A stretch of DNA of 64,000 nt. Origin: JAUIET01 sp045106985. GTDB lineage: Bacteria; Pseudomonadota; Gammaproteobacteria; Pseudomonadales; JAUIET01. The notes below the pieces were generated by a model, which searched no databases, was not told the DNA's origin, and worked only from the letters and a program-made list of their open reading frames with translations. Shown one piece after another: positions 26,092-34,241 of this stretch (positions are counted from its first letter, which is position 1; every line of letters starts with the position of its first letter). The stretch covers positions 62,001 to 126,000 of the forward strand of contig JBGCFQ010000003.1 in assembly GCA_045106985.1 (NCBI GenBank), written 5' to 3'. Both the position numbers and the translations under genes were made by a program.

Positions 26092-26176
26092 CTATTTCTC
26101 CCTGATTGGCAAAGGCAAATCATAGCTCAGTTGCTTTCGCTGAGGCAACGCCAGAGCCTGGCCTTGTTACAGCTTG

Positions 26177-26512
26177 TTATTCCTGTGCGCTGGCGCAATT
26201 AATGCAGAGTTCCGTCGATGGCCTGAGCTCAAGGCGTGCAATCGCTATCGGATTGTCGCACTCCAGGCATAGGCCATAGTCATTGGCGTCCATTCGTCGC
26301 AGTGCAGCATCAATTTGGATTAACTCCAGTTTGCGTCGTTGTCTTGTCTCAATAGCCATAGCTTGACCCTGCATGGCGTCCATACGAGACAAACGCCCAA
26401 CACTTGTTTGGTCCAGTTCGACTATTTCGCTTGCGTCATCTGAAGTGATTTCCAACGCCAGCAACTCGGCGCGTTGATTGAGCAGTTTCTCCTTCATAGA
26501 GTTCAGGTTCAT
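26177..26512 (-). CDS. TraR/DksA-family zinc-finger protein
   Basis: 111 residues from ATG 26512; a TTG at 26554 in the same frame would add 14 residues, and neither start has a clear ribosome-binding site. The N-terminal helical hairpin (LLNQRAELLALEI ... ETRQRRKLELIQIDAALRRM) is followed by NDYGLCLECDNPIAIARLELRP ... LCINC, the four-Cys zinc finger of DksA/TraR proteins. These insert into the RNA polymerase secondary channel; this is a short stand-alone paralogue, not DksA itself. It is divergent from grpE. Confidence 0.88.
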   Translation of the reverse strand: MNLNSMKEKLLNQRAELLALEITSDDASEIVELDQTSVGRLSRMDAMQGQAMAIETRQRRKLELIQIDAALRRMDANDYGLCLECDNPIAIARLELRPSTELCINCASAQE

Positions 26513-26599
26513 AGGGGGATCACTCTGTGATGGCGAAGCCTTTGTCGCGGACAATCGTTGCCCACAATAGCCCTAAAGCCACTTTTTTTACAACTGACC

Positions 26600-26627
26600 C
26601 TTGAAATGGCCGAATCAACCCCCACTT
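26600..26627 (+). promoter_or_regulatory. Sigma32-type heat-shock promoter of grpE
   Basis: CTTGAAA (26600-26606), 13-base spacer, CCCCACTT (26620-26627): near-consensus for RpoH (CTTGAAA-N11-15-CCCCATNT). Transcription would begin near 26634, which fixes the grpE start at or after this point. Confidence 0.85.
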
Positions 26628-26662
26628 CGCCATCAATGGGCCGATTTAGGAGAGCAACACAG

Positions 26663-27319
26663 GTGGCTGAACAAAACGATACGCAGAACGATCAAGGTAA
26701 TGCGGCTGAGCAAGGCGCAGATGACAGCGTGAAGAATGAGCAGACAGAACAAGACCTTGAGGCTGATGGCTTTGGCCAAGAAAAAGTCGAAGGAAAAGCT
26801 GAAGACGGTGCCGAGCAGACCGATGACGCGGAGCTCGACCCAATAGAAAAACTAGAAGCCGAGGTCGAACGCCTCAATCAGCAGCTGGGTGAGGCCAAAG
26901 ACCAGGCTTTGCGAGCGGCCGCCGAAGCGCAGAACGTACGCCGTCGCGCTGAGAAAGATGTAGAGAGTGCGCACAAGTTTGGGTTGGAGAAGTTCTGCCG
27001 CGAGTTGCTTGAAGTGGTCGACAACTTAGAGCGCGCTCAGAATCAGGCCGACTCAGATTCTGGTTCTGGTAATGACGCGCTCAAGCCATTGTTAGAGGGC
27101 GTTGAGTTAACTCATAAGAGCTTTATCGATGTGTTGGCGAAATTTAAGCTGGAGCCTATTAACCCTATTGGGGAGCCGTTTGACCCACAGTTGCATCAAG
27201 CGATAACCATGCTAGAAAACCCCGACAGCGAGCCCAATACTGTGCTCGACGTTATGCAAAATGGCTATAACCTGCATGGTCGACTGTTGAGGCCGGCGAT
27301 GGTTGTTGTTAGCAAATAG
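26663..27319 (+). CDS. grpE: Nucleotide exchange factor GrpE
   Basis: 218 residues from GTG 26663 (VAEQNDTQND), with AGGAG ten bases upstream. The frame is open back to 26558, but a sigma32-type promoter lies inside that stretch, so longer versions would not be translated from the heat-shock transcript. Acidic, disordered N-terminus, long coiled coil (LEAEVERLNQQLGEAKDQAL), then FCRELLEVVDNLERA and EPFDPQLHQAI ... GYNLHGRLLRPAMVVVSK, the GrpE beta domain. It speeds ADP release from DnaK. Confidence 0.95.
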   Translation: MAEQNDTQNDQGNAAEQGADDSVKNEQTEQDLEADGFGQEKVEGKAEDGAEQTDDAELDPIEKLEAEVERLNQQLGEAKDQALRAAAEAQNVRRRAEKDVESAHKFGLEKFCRELLEVVDNLERAQNQADSDSGSGNDALKPLLEGVELTHKSFIDVLAKFKLEPINPIGEPFDPQLHQAITMLENPDSEPNTVLDVMQNGYNLHGRLLRPAMVVVSK

Positions 27320-27339
27320 CCAGTTTGTGGCTAGCTGGG

Positions 27340-27367
27340 CTTGAAATTAAATAATTCACACCAATAT
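27340..27367 (+). promoter_or_regulatory. Sigma32-type promoter of dnaK
   Basis: CTTGAAA (27340-27346), 13-base spacer, ACCAATAT (27360-27367; five of eight match CCCCATNT). It lies in the grpE-dnaK gap about 55 bases before the dnaK ATG and would let dnaK be made independently of grpE. Confidence 0.65.
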
Positions 27368-27421
27368 CAGTAAACAAGACAAAGAGACGATCCCGAAGGG
27401 GATTCACAGGAGCAAAACGAA

Positions 27422-29347
27422 ATGGGTAAGATAATTGGAATTGACCTGGGGACCACCAACAGCTGTGTTGCTGTGCTTGATGGAGATTCACCCAAGGTTA
27501 TAGAGAATTCGGAAGGTGATCGAACTACCCCATCTATCGTGGCCTATACGCCCGATGGAGAAATACTGGTGGGTCAAGCGGCTAAGCGCCAGGCTGTAAC
27601 CAACCCTCACAATACAATATTTGCTGTAAAGCGCCTGATCGGCCGTCAATTTAAAGACGACGTGGTTCAGAAAGACATCAAAATGGTGCCCTACAAAATA
27701 GTAGCCGCTGATAACGGCGATGCCTGGGTAGAAGCCAACGGCGACAAAATGTCTGCGCCACAGGTATCGGCTCAGATACTGATGAAGATGAAGAAAACCG
27801 CCGAAGAATTCCTTGGCGAGACAGTGACCGAAGCGGTTATTACTGTGCCTGCCTACTTCAATGACTCTCAGCGTCAAGCGACAAAAGACGCTGGCAAAAT
27901 CGCGGGCCTCGAAGTAAAACGCATCATAAACGAGCCAACAGCGGCGGCCTTGGCCTATGGTATGGACAAGTCACAAGGTGACAAGACCATTGCTGTGTAC
28001 GACCTTGGTGGTGGTACCTTTGATATCTCGATTATTGAAATTGCTGAGGTTGATGGCGAGCACCAGTTTGAAGTGCACTCTACTAACGGGGACACATTCC
28101 TCGGCGGTGAAGATTTCGACATGCGCTTAATTGAGTACTTGGCCGAAGAGTTCAAGAAAGACAGTGGCATTGATTTGCACAACGATCCTTTAGCATTGCA
28201 GCGCCTTAAAGAGGCCGCTGAAAAAGCCAAGATCGAATTGTCCAGCGCTCAGCAAACGGAAGTAAACCTTCCTTACATTACAGCTGATGCCAGCGGGCCG
28301 AAGCATTTGGTGGTTAAGTTAAGCCGTCCTAAGCTGGAGTCTCTGGTTGAAGAGTTGGTTGACCGCTCGCTCGAACCTGTCAAGCTTGCGTTGAAAGATG
28401 CTGGCATGCAAGCCTCAGAAATTGACGACGTCATCCTGGTTGGTGGTCAAACACGTATGCCGCTTGTGCAGGAGAAGGTGAAGGCGTTTTTCGGCCAAGA
28501 GCCACGCAAAGACGTTAACCCTGATGAAGCTGTTGCCATGGGTGCCGCGATTCAAGGTGCAGTATTGTCCGGCGACGTCAAAGACGTTCTGCTGTTAGAC
28601 GTTACTCCACTGACACTGGGCATCGAAACAATGGGCGGCGTGATGACGGCTCTGATTGAGAAGAATACGACTATTCCTTCGAAGAAGTCGCAAACCTTCT
28701 CTACGGCAGACGACAATCAAACTGCGGTAACTATTCATGTTGTGCAGGGCGAGCGAAAGCAATCGTCGCAGAACAAGTCTCTGGGTCGTTTTGATCTGGC
28801 TGACATTCCACCAGCACCTCGTGGCATGCCGCAAATTGAAGTAAGCTTTGATATTGATGCTAACGGTATTCTGAATGTGTCGGCCAAAGACAAGGCGACT
28901 AATAAAGAGCAGTCTATCGTTATTCAGGCAAGCAGCGGTTTGTCGGACGAAGAAATCGATCAAATGGTGCAAGACGCCGAAGCGAATGCTGAAGCTGACC
29001 GCGAATTTGAAGAATTGGTGACTGCGCGCAATCAATTAGAAGGCATGGTTCACGCAACCCGAAAAACACTTGAAGAAGCTGGAGACAAAGCGACCGAAGA
29101 CGAGAAAACGTCTATAGAAGCGGCGCTGACAGAAGCGGAAGAAGCTGTTAAGGGCGACGACAAAGCAGCTATTGAGGCAGCAAGCACCAAATTAATGGAA
29201 GCTTCTTCAGGGTTGGCGCAAAAAATGTACGCCGAGCAAGCTGAAGCGGAAGGTGCGGCGGCAGAAGGTGCCGGTGAGCCACAGCAGCATGACCCAGCAG
29301 ACGATGCGGTAGACGCTGAGTTTGAGGAAGTGAAGGACGATAAGTAA
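27422..29347 (+). CDS. dnaK: Molecular chaperone DnaK (Hsp70)
   Basis: 641 residues with AGGAG nine bases before ATG. ATPase domain: GIDLGTTNSCVAV, NDSQRQATKDAGKIAGL, YDLGGGTFDISI, VILVGGQTRMPLVQ. Substrate domain: DVTPLTLGIETMGG, NTTIPSKKSQTFSTADDNQ, then the helical lid and the acidic tail DAEFEEVKDDK that is the usual EEVKD-type C-terminus. Full length for a proteobacterial Hsp70. Between grpE and dnaJ, with its own sigma32-like promoter. Confidence 0.99.
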   Translation: MGKIIGIDLGTTNSCVAVLDGDSPKVIENSEGDRTTPSIVAYTPDGEILVGQAAKRQAVTNPHNTIFAVKRLIGRQFKDDVVQKDIKMVPYKIVAADNGDAWVEANGDKMSAPQVSAQILMKMKKTAEEFLGETVTEAVITVPAYFNDSQRQATKDAGKIAGLEVKRIINEPTAAALAYGMDKSQGDKTIAVYDLGGGTFDISIIEIAEVDGEHQFEVHSTNGDTFLGGEDFDMRLIEYLAEEFKKDSGIDLHNDPLALQRLKEAAEKAKIELSSAQQTEVNLPYITADASGPKHLVVKLSRPKLESLVEELVDRSLEPVKLALKDAGMQASEIDDVILVGGQTRMPLVQEKVKAFFGQEPRKDVNPDEAVAMGAAIQGAVLSGDVKDVLLLDVTPLTLGIETMGGVMTALIEKNTTIPSKKSQTFSTADDNQTAVTIHVVQGERKQSSQNKSLGRFDLADIPPAPRGMPQIEVSFDIDANGILNVSAKDKATNKEQSIVIQASSGLSDEEIDQMVQDAEANAEADREFEELVTARNQLEGMVHATRKTLEEAGDKATEDEKTSIEAALTEAEEAVKGDDKAAIEAASTKLMEASSGLAQKMYAEQAEAEGAAAEGAGEPQQHDPADDAVDAEFEEVKDDK

Positions 29348-29403
29348 GGTGTGGGACGGGCACCTATCTGGTCTAGGTAAAGACTAGATTAGTGCCGCAA
29401 CCT

Positions 29404-29456
29404 CAGGCAAGCGCAGTGCTTGCCTGATAATGCAACACGCGGAGCACGGCTCCGCG
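29404..29456. other. Two tandem perfect hairpins between dnaK and dnaJ
   Basis: First stem CAGGCAAGC/GCTTGCCTG (9 bp, 29404-29412 and 29418-29426, loop GCAGT); second stem CGCGGAGC/GCTCCGCG (8 bp, 29438-29445 and 29449-29456, loop ACG). Neither is followed by a clean T-run, so they are probably mRNA-processing or stability elements that lower dnaJ relative to dnaK. Confidence 0.7.
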
Positions 29457-29495
29457 TTCCTGCGTCTGCAGCATAGTAATTAATCGGAAACTGGC

Positions 29496-30629
29496 ATGTC
29501 AAAAAGAGACTACTACGAAATATTGAACGTCGATCGCGGCGCGGCTCAGGCTGACATTAAAAAGGCCTATCGGCGCATAGCCATGAAATTTCATCCGGAT
29601 CGCAACCCGGATGATGTGAACGCCGATGCAAAGTTTAAGGAAGCAACCGAAGCCTACGAAGTGCTTTCAGATCAAGAAAAGCGCCAAGCCTATGATCAGT
29701 ATGGTCATGCTGGAGTCGATCCGCAGGCGGGCGGCTTTAGCGGCGGAGCCGGTTCGTTCAGCGATATTTTTGGCGACGTGTTTGGGGATATTTTTGGTGG
29801 TGGTGGCGGAGGCGGCCGCTCGCGCGGAGGCCCTCAGCGTGGCTCGGACCTGCAGTACACCTTAGAGCTCGAACTTGAGAAAGCCGTAAAGGGAACAACC
29901 GTTAAGATTAAAGTGCCTCGCTTAGTCTCTTGTGATCCTTGTGATGGCAGTGGCGCAAAGCCTGGAAGTACGCCCACCAGCTGCACTACCTGTGGTGGTA
30001 TTGGTCAAGTGCGTATGCAGCAGGGCTTCTTTTCAGTCCAGCAAACCTGCCCCAATTGTCGTGGTCGTGGATCGGTTATCTCGGACCCCTGTCGTGAATG
30101 CAGCGGTCAAGGGCGTATTGAAGAACGCAAGTCTCTGTCCGTTAAAGTGCCAGCCGGCGTAGATACTGGTGATCGAATACGTCTTAGTGGAGAGGGAGAA
30201 GCCGGTCCTGGCGGTGGTCCACATGGTGACCTGTATGTTCAGATTTCTGTGCGTGAGCATGATTTGTTTGAGCGCGATGGAAAGAACTTGTATTGTGAAG
30301 TGCCGATTAGCTTTGTGGACGCGGCACTGGGCGGCGAACTTGAAGTGCCCACACTTGATGGCCGGGTGAAATTGAAGATACCCGCGGAAACCCAAACCGG
30401 TAAACTTTTTCGCTTGCGAGGCAAAGGCGTTGCACCGGTTCGTGGTGGAAGCACCGGTGATTTGATGTGCCGTACTGTTGTTGAAACACCGGTTAGTCTA
30501 AATCGTCGGCAGAAAGATTTGCTTGAAGAGCTGAAGGCCTCAATGGATGAAAAAGGCTCCAAGCACTCGCCGCGCAAAGATACCTGGTTTAAGGGTGTGA
30601 AAAAATTCTTTGACGATATGACTGGTTAG
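29496..30629 (+). CDS. dnaJ: Chaperone DnaJ (Hsp40)
   Basis: 377 residues. J domain with YYEILNVDRGAAQADIKKAYRRIAMKFHPDRNPDD (HPD intact, given in parts: KFHPDRN), Gly/Phe-rich linker (GGAGSFSDIFGDVFGDIFGG), four zinc-finger repeats CDPCDGSG, CTTCGGIG, CPNCRGRG and CRECSGQG, then the two beta-barrel client domains. Type I DnaJ that delivers clients to DnaK and stimulates its ATPase. Start after a gap holding two hairpins. Confidence 0.98.
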   Translation: MSKRDYYEILNVDRGAAQADIKKAYRRIAMKFHPDRNPDDVNADAKFKEATEAYEVLSDQEKRQAYDQYGHAGVDPQAGGFSGGAGSFSDIFGDVFGDIFGGGGGGGRSRGGPQRGSDLQYTLELELEKAVKGTTVKIKVPRLVSCDPCDGSGAKPGSTPTSCTTCGGIGQVRMQQGFFSVQQTCPNCRGRGSVISDPCRECSGQGRIEERKSLSVKVPAGVDTGDRIRLSGEGEAGPGGGPHGDLYVQISVREHDLFERDGKNLYCEVPISFVDAALGGELEVPTLDGRVKLKIPAETQTGKLFRLRGKGVAPVRGGSTGDLMCRTVVETPVSLNRRQKDLLEELKASMDEKGSKHSPRKDTWFKGVKKFFDDMTG

Positions 30630-30763
30630 TTAGTCTCGGCCATAAACGGGCAGGACAAGCCGTTTGCGAATAGACATGCCGGATTGGTCGCTCAACGTGT
30701 GAGCTGCGCTGCAAATACGCTATAGTGTTGCCTCTAAAGATGAGAGTAGGAGCGCACGCCACA

Positions 30764-31567
30764 ATGCAACGAATTGCTGTAACCGGAGCGGCTGGCCGTA
30801 TGGGCCGTACGCTGATTGAAGCAATCACCCAGACTGAAGGCTTAGAGTTGGCGGCTGCCATAGAAATGCCTGGCAGCTCTCTGATTGGTGCGGACGCTGG
30901 AGAATTGGTGGCGATAGGGAAAATCGGTGTAGCGCTTGTTGATTCGCTAACTGATGTCATTGACCAGTTTGATACCTTGATAGATTTCACCGTGCCTCAG
31001 GCGACTTTGGCCAATGCCGAGGTGTGCGCGGCGCATGGTAAGAAAATGGTGATTGGTACAACCGGGATAGATACCGCAGGTAAAGCGCAATTAGAGCAAG
31101 CCGCAGAATCGACTGCCATTATGTGGGCGCCAAACATGAGCGTTGGCGTTAACCTATGTTTCGCCTTGTTAGATATGGCGGCGCGGGTGTTGGGCGATGA
31201 CGTCGACATTGAAGTGCTTGAGTCACACCACAAGCATAAGGTTGACGCGCCGTCAGGAACTGCCCTTCGAATGGGGGAGGTGGTTGCTGATGCTCTGGGT
31301 CGTGATCTGAGCAAGGTGGCTGTTTACGGTCGTGAAGGTCAGACCGGTGCAAGAGATCCAGAAACTATTGGCTTTGCCACAGTGCGAGCCGGCGACATAG
31401 TAGGCGAGCACACAGTAATGTTTGCCGCCGAAGGTGAGCGCGTTGAAATTACGCACAAAGCCTCAAGCCGAATGAACTTCGGTAGAGGTGCTATGCGAGC
31501 TTGCTTGTGGTTGGCCGACAGAAACACCGGCCTGTATGACATGCAAGATGTGCTAGAGCTGAGATAG
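30764..31567 (+). CDS. dapB: 4-hydroxy-tetrahydrodipicolinate reductase DapB
   Basis: 267 residues from ATG 30764 (MQRIAVTGAAGRMGRT), with TAGGAG upstream; the 13 codons before it are leader. NAD(P) loop GAAGRMG, FTVPQATLANAE, GTTGID, and the substrate/catalytic block ESHHKHKVDAPSGTAL, with GREGQTGARDPETIGFATVRAGDIVGEH. Second step of the diaminopimelate/lysine branch in the cytoplasm. It follows dnaJ, as in Pseudomonas. Confidence 0.97.
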   Translation: MQRIAVTGAAGRMGRTLIEAITQTEGLELAAAIEMPGSSLIGADAGELVAIGKIGVALVDSLTDVIDQFDTLIDFTVPQATLANAEVCAAHGKKMVIGTTGIDTAGKAQLEQAAESTAIMWAPNMSVGVNLCFALLDMAARVLGDDVDIEVLESHHKHKVDAPSGTALRMGEVVADALGRDLSKVAVYGREGQTGARDPETIGFATVRAGDIVGEHTVMFAAEGERVEITHKASSRMNFGRGAMRACLWLADRNTGLYDMQDVLELR

Positions 31568-31597
31568 CAGGGAACCTCTGAACAAGAATAATAAACT

Positions 31598-32902
31598 ATG
31601 AAACTCGCCGAAGTAGAGCAAGAACACTTTATACCTTTTCGCGTCAGTGACTTGCTGGTGTTATTGTTGCGGGCAGACGAAATGCCAGAGCAAAATAAGC
31701 GTCGCTTCGAAAAAATATGCGTGTTACTCAGTCGGTATTATCATCTGCATTTTTATGAGAAATTGAACACGCTGAAAGATTGCTATGCACCTTTCAATCC
31801 GGATGCAGATACCTTGCCCATTGGTGAAGTGTCGGGTTCCCAGCTTAAGGAAAAGCAAAGCCAGTTGATTGAAGTGCTAACCGACGTAGTGCGTGCGGCA
31901 AACTTCAAGGCGGTCAGTCAGGAAGATCTTGATAGAGCAATGCTGGAAGAGTCTTTATTCAATATTCGGCTGAATGTAGATTTCAACGATTTTGAGCAAA
32001 TTCTCTTTTACCGGCGTGGTGAATCGATTCGTTCGGCTGAGGCCAGAAAATGGTACAGCTGGAAAAAGACCAAAATTGAATTTACCAATTATGAGCGGGT
32101 GCTGGTTTACGTTAAATTTAAAAGCGAAGATTATTTTCGCAAGCGCGATCCAAAAGACTTGTTCTTCAAGCCGGGTACAACAATGATCAAGTTGTTCCGC
32201 AATATTCCAAAAGCAGACTTGGAGATGCTCTTCCCCAATACGGAAGTGGCGATGCGGGTTCAGGATAAAATAATGATCGGTGTGCCGGCGGCTGTCAGTG
32301 GTATCGCCGTCCTTGTTACCAAGCTCGGCTCCACTTTACTGCTGCTCGCTGGGTTGTTCACCTTTTGGTTGGGCTGGAGCGAGGAGCCAGTGCGTATTGA
32401 TCAGACAGCGCTTATAGCGCTGGGCATTGGCTTGGGCTCAGTTGGCGCTTATATTTGGAAGCAGTTCAACAGTTTTCGCAATCGTAAAATCAAGTTTATG
32501 AAAATACTGGCCGACAACCTGTATTTCAAGAATCTGGACAATAATGCCGGTGTGTTTCATCGTCTAATTGATGCTGCCGAAGAGGCCGAAAGTAAGGAGG
32601 CCATGCTGGCCTATTTTTTCCTGGCCACTGCAGAGCAGCCATTAAGTCAGTCTCAACTGGACGACAATATAGAAAATTGGTTGCGCAGTTATGGCGGCGG
32701 CCGCTGTGACTTTGAAGTGGATGATGCGGTCAACAAGTTGGTGAGTTTCGGCTTGGTCGAGCAAGTAGCCGATGATACCCATGCTAAGGATGATGGAAAG
32801 AAGGCGGAGAAAGCCGAGATTTTGTGGCAAGCGGTTGATCTGGAGCAGGCACTGGCAAGTATTGAGGCCGCTTGCCATACGGCGGTCGCAAAGATTGACT
32901 GA
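31598..32902 (+). CDS. DUF3754 (TMEM143-like) membrane protein
   Basis: 434 residues. N-terminal soluble part with EHFIPFRVSDLLVLLL and FEKICVLLSRYYHLHFYEKL, then the DUF3754 block NYERVLVYVKFKSEDYF, FKPGTTMIKLFRNIPKADLEMLFPNTEVAM, followed by two membrane helices (IGVPAAVSGIAVLVTKLGST and TALIALGIGLGSVGAYIWKQ) and a C-terminal winged-helix-like part (ENWLRSYGGGRCDFEVDDAVNKL). Bacterial relatives of eukaryotic TMEM143; function unknown. It is 31 bases after dapB and separates it from carA, where Pseudomonas has none. A terminator follows. Confidence 0.85.
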   Translation: MKLAEVEQEHFIPFRVSDLLVLLLRADEMPEQNKRRFEKICVLLSRYYHLHFYEKLNTLKDCYAPFNPDADTLPIGEVSGSQLKEKQSQLIEVLTDVVRAANFKAVSQEDLDRAMLEESLFNIRLNVDFNDFEQILFYRRGESIRSAEARKWYSWKKTKIEFTNYERVLVYVKFKSEDYFRKRDPKDLFFKPGTTMIKLFRNIPKADLEMLFPNTEVAMRVQDKIMIGVPAAVSGIAVLVTKLGSTLLLLAGLFTFWLGWSEEPVRIDQTALIALGIGLGSVGAYIWKQFNSFRNRKIKFMKILADNLYFKNLDNNAGVFHRLIDAAEEAESKEAMLAYFFLATAEQPLSQSQLDDNIENWLRSYGGGRCDFEVDDAVNKLVSFGLVEQVADDTHAKDDGKKAEKAEILWQAVDLEQALASIEAACHTAVAKID

Positions 32903-32995
32903 AATAATGAAACAGCGGCGTTAGCGCATAGACAGCCGGCCCTCATTTTCAGTAGAATGCACCCCAATTCGCGCGATGAATTCGCGGAAGGTAGA

Positions 32996-33042
32996 AAAGC
33001 GAGATGAGCCCTAATCGGCAGAGAGTTCATCTCGCTTTTTTG
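32996..33042 (+). terminator. Intrinsic terminator / possible attenuator ahead of carA
   Basis: A 13-base pair stem AAAAGCGAGATGA/TCATCTCGCTTTT (32996-33008 and 33028-33040) with a 19-base loop and T6 run. It stands 94 bases after the DUF3754 stop and 54 bases before the carA start. Symmetric A/T flanks could make it work both ways. Confidence 0.88.
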
Positions 33043-33095
33043 CAAGATAAAATGCGTGATATCAGTAGCGCGCGTTAAACACAGGGGACAAGCAG

Positions 33096-34241
33096 TTGGC
33101 ACAAATCGCAATATTGGCGCTCGCAGACGGAAGTCTGTTCCGAGGTGTCTCTATTGGTGCCGCTGGCAGCTCCACCGGTGAAGTGGTGTTTAACACTTCC
33201 ATGACCGGTTATCAGGAAATCCTGACAGATCCATCGTACGCCAAACAGATAGTCACACTCACTTATCCGCACATCGGTAACACGGGCGTGAATGCGGAGG
33301 ATGAAGAGTCTGCTGACATCTGGGCCTCGGGCCTTGTTATTCGAAATTTACCATTGATCGCATCTAACTATCGGTCCGAGCAATCTCTGAGCGCTTACCT
33401 TCAGAGTCGTAATGTTGTCGCCATAGCGGAAATAGATACACGCCGCCTAACACGCTTGTTGCGAGCAAAGGGTGCACAGAGCGGCTGCATCGCAACAGCC
33501 GACGCATCCGGCCATATAGACGAGCAGGCCGCTCTTGATAAAGCACGTGCGTTCGCAGGTATAAAAGGCATGGACCTGGCGCAGGAAGTGTCGGTCACCG
33601 AAAAGTATCAATGGCGGTCTTCAGTCTGGTCTTTCGGCAATGGCTATCATGACATTCAAGCAGGAAATTTACCGCGAAAGGTAGTTGCTTACGATTTTGG
33701 TGTTAAGCGCAATATTCTGCGTATGTTGGTTGAGCGCGGCTGTGACGTAACTGTTGTGCCTGCTAAAACCCCCGCAAGCGAAGTGATAGCCATGCAGCCA
33801 GACGGCATATTTCTGTCTAATGGTCCTGGCGACCCAGAACCTTGCGACTACGCTATCAGTGCAATCACTGAGCTTCTGCAAACGGGTACCCCTATTTTTG
33901 GCATATGTCTGGGTCATCAGCTTTTGGGCCTGGCGTGCGGGGCGAAAACCCTCAAAATGAAATTTGGTCATCACGGTGCTAACCACCCTGTTCAGAATCT
34001 GGACGACGGAACTGTGATGATCACTAGCCAAAACCACGGTTTTGCTATCGACGAATTAAGCTTGCCGGCCAATGTGCGTGTAACGCATAAATCGCTATTT
34101 GACGGCACTTTGCAGGGTATCCACCATACTGAACACCCTGCTTTTAGCTTTCAAGGGCATCCGGAAGCAAGCCCGGGCCCACACGATGTAGCTCCTTTGT
34201 TTGACCACTTTATTGAACTGATCGATGCCAAAAAGAACTGA
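33096..34241 (+). CDS. carA: Carbamoyl-phosphate synthase small (glutaminase) subunit CarA
   Basis: 381 residues from a TTG start (AQIAILALADGSLFRG) with CAGGGGAC upstream; no ATG fits, and UUG initiation is known for carA in Pseudomonas. N-terminal CPSase small domain (GEVVFNTSMTGYQEILTDPSY), then class I glutaminase: SNGPGDPEPCDYA, nucleophile Cys in FGICLGHQLLGLA, and HPEASPGPHD with the catalytic His-Glu. It supplies ammonia to CarB for arginine and pyrimidine synthesis. Its end overlaps carB by 17 bases. Confidence 0.98.
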   Translation: MAQIAILALADGSLFRGVSIGAAGSSTGEVVFNTSMTGYQEILTDPSYAKQIVTLTYPHIGNTGVNAEDEESADIWASGLVIRNLPLIASNYRSEQSLSAYLQSRNVVAIAEIDTRRLTRLLRAKGAQSGCIATADASGHIDEQAALDKARAFAGIKGMDLAQEVSVTEKYQWRSSVWSFGNGYHDIQAGNLPRKVVAYDFGVKRNILRMLVERGCDVTVVPAKTPASEVIAMQPDGIFLSNGPGDPEPCDYAISAITELLQTGTPIFGICLGHQLLGLACGAKTLKMKFGHHGANHPVQNLDDGTVMITSQNHGFAIDELSLPANVRVTHKSLFDGTLQGIHHTEHPAFSFQGHPEASPGPHDVAPLFDHFIELIDAKKN

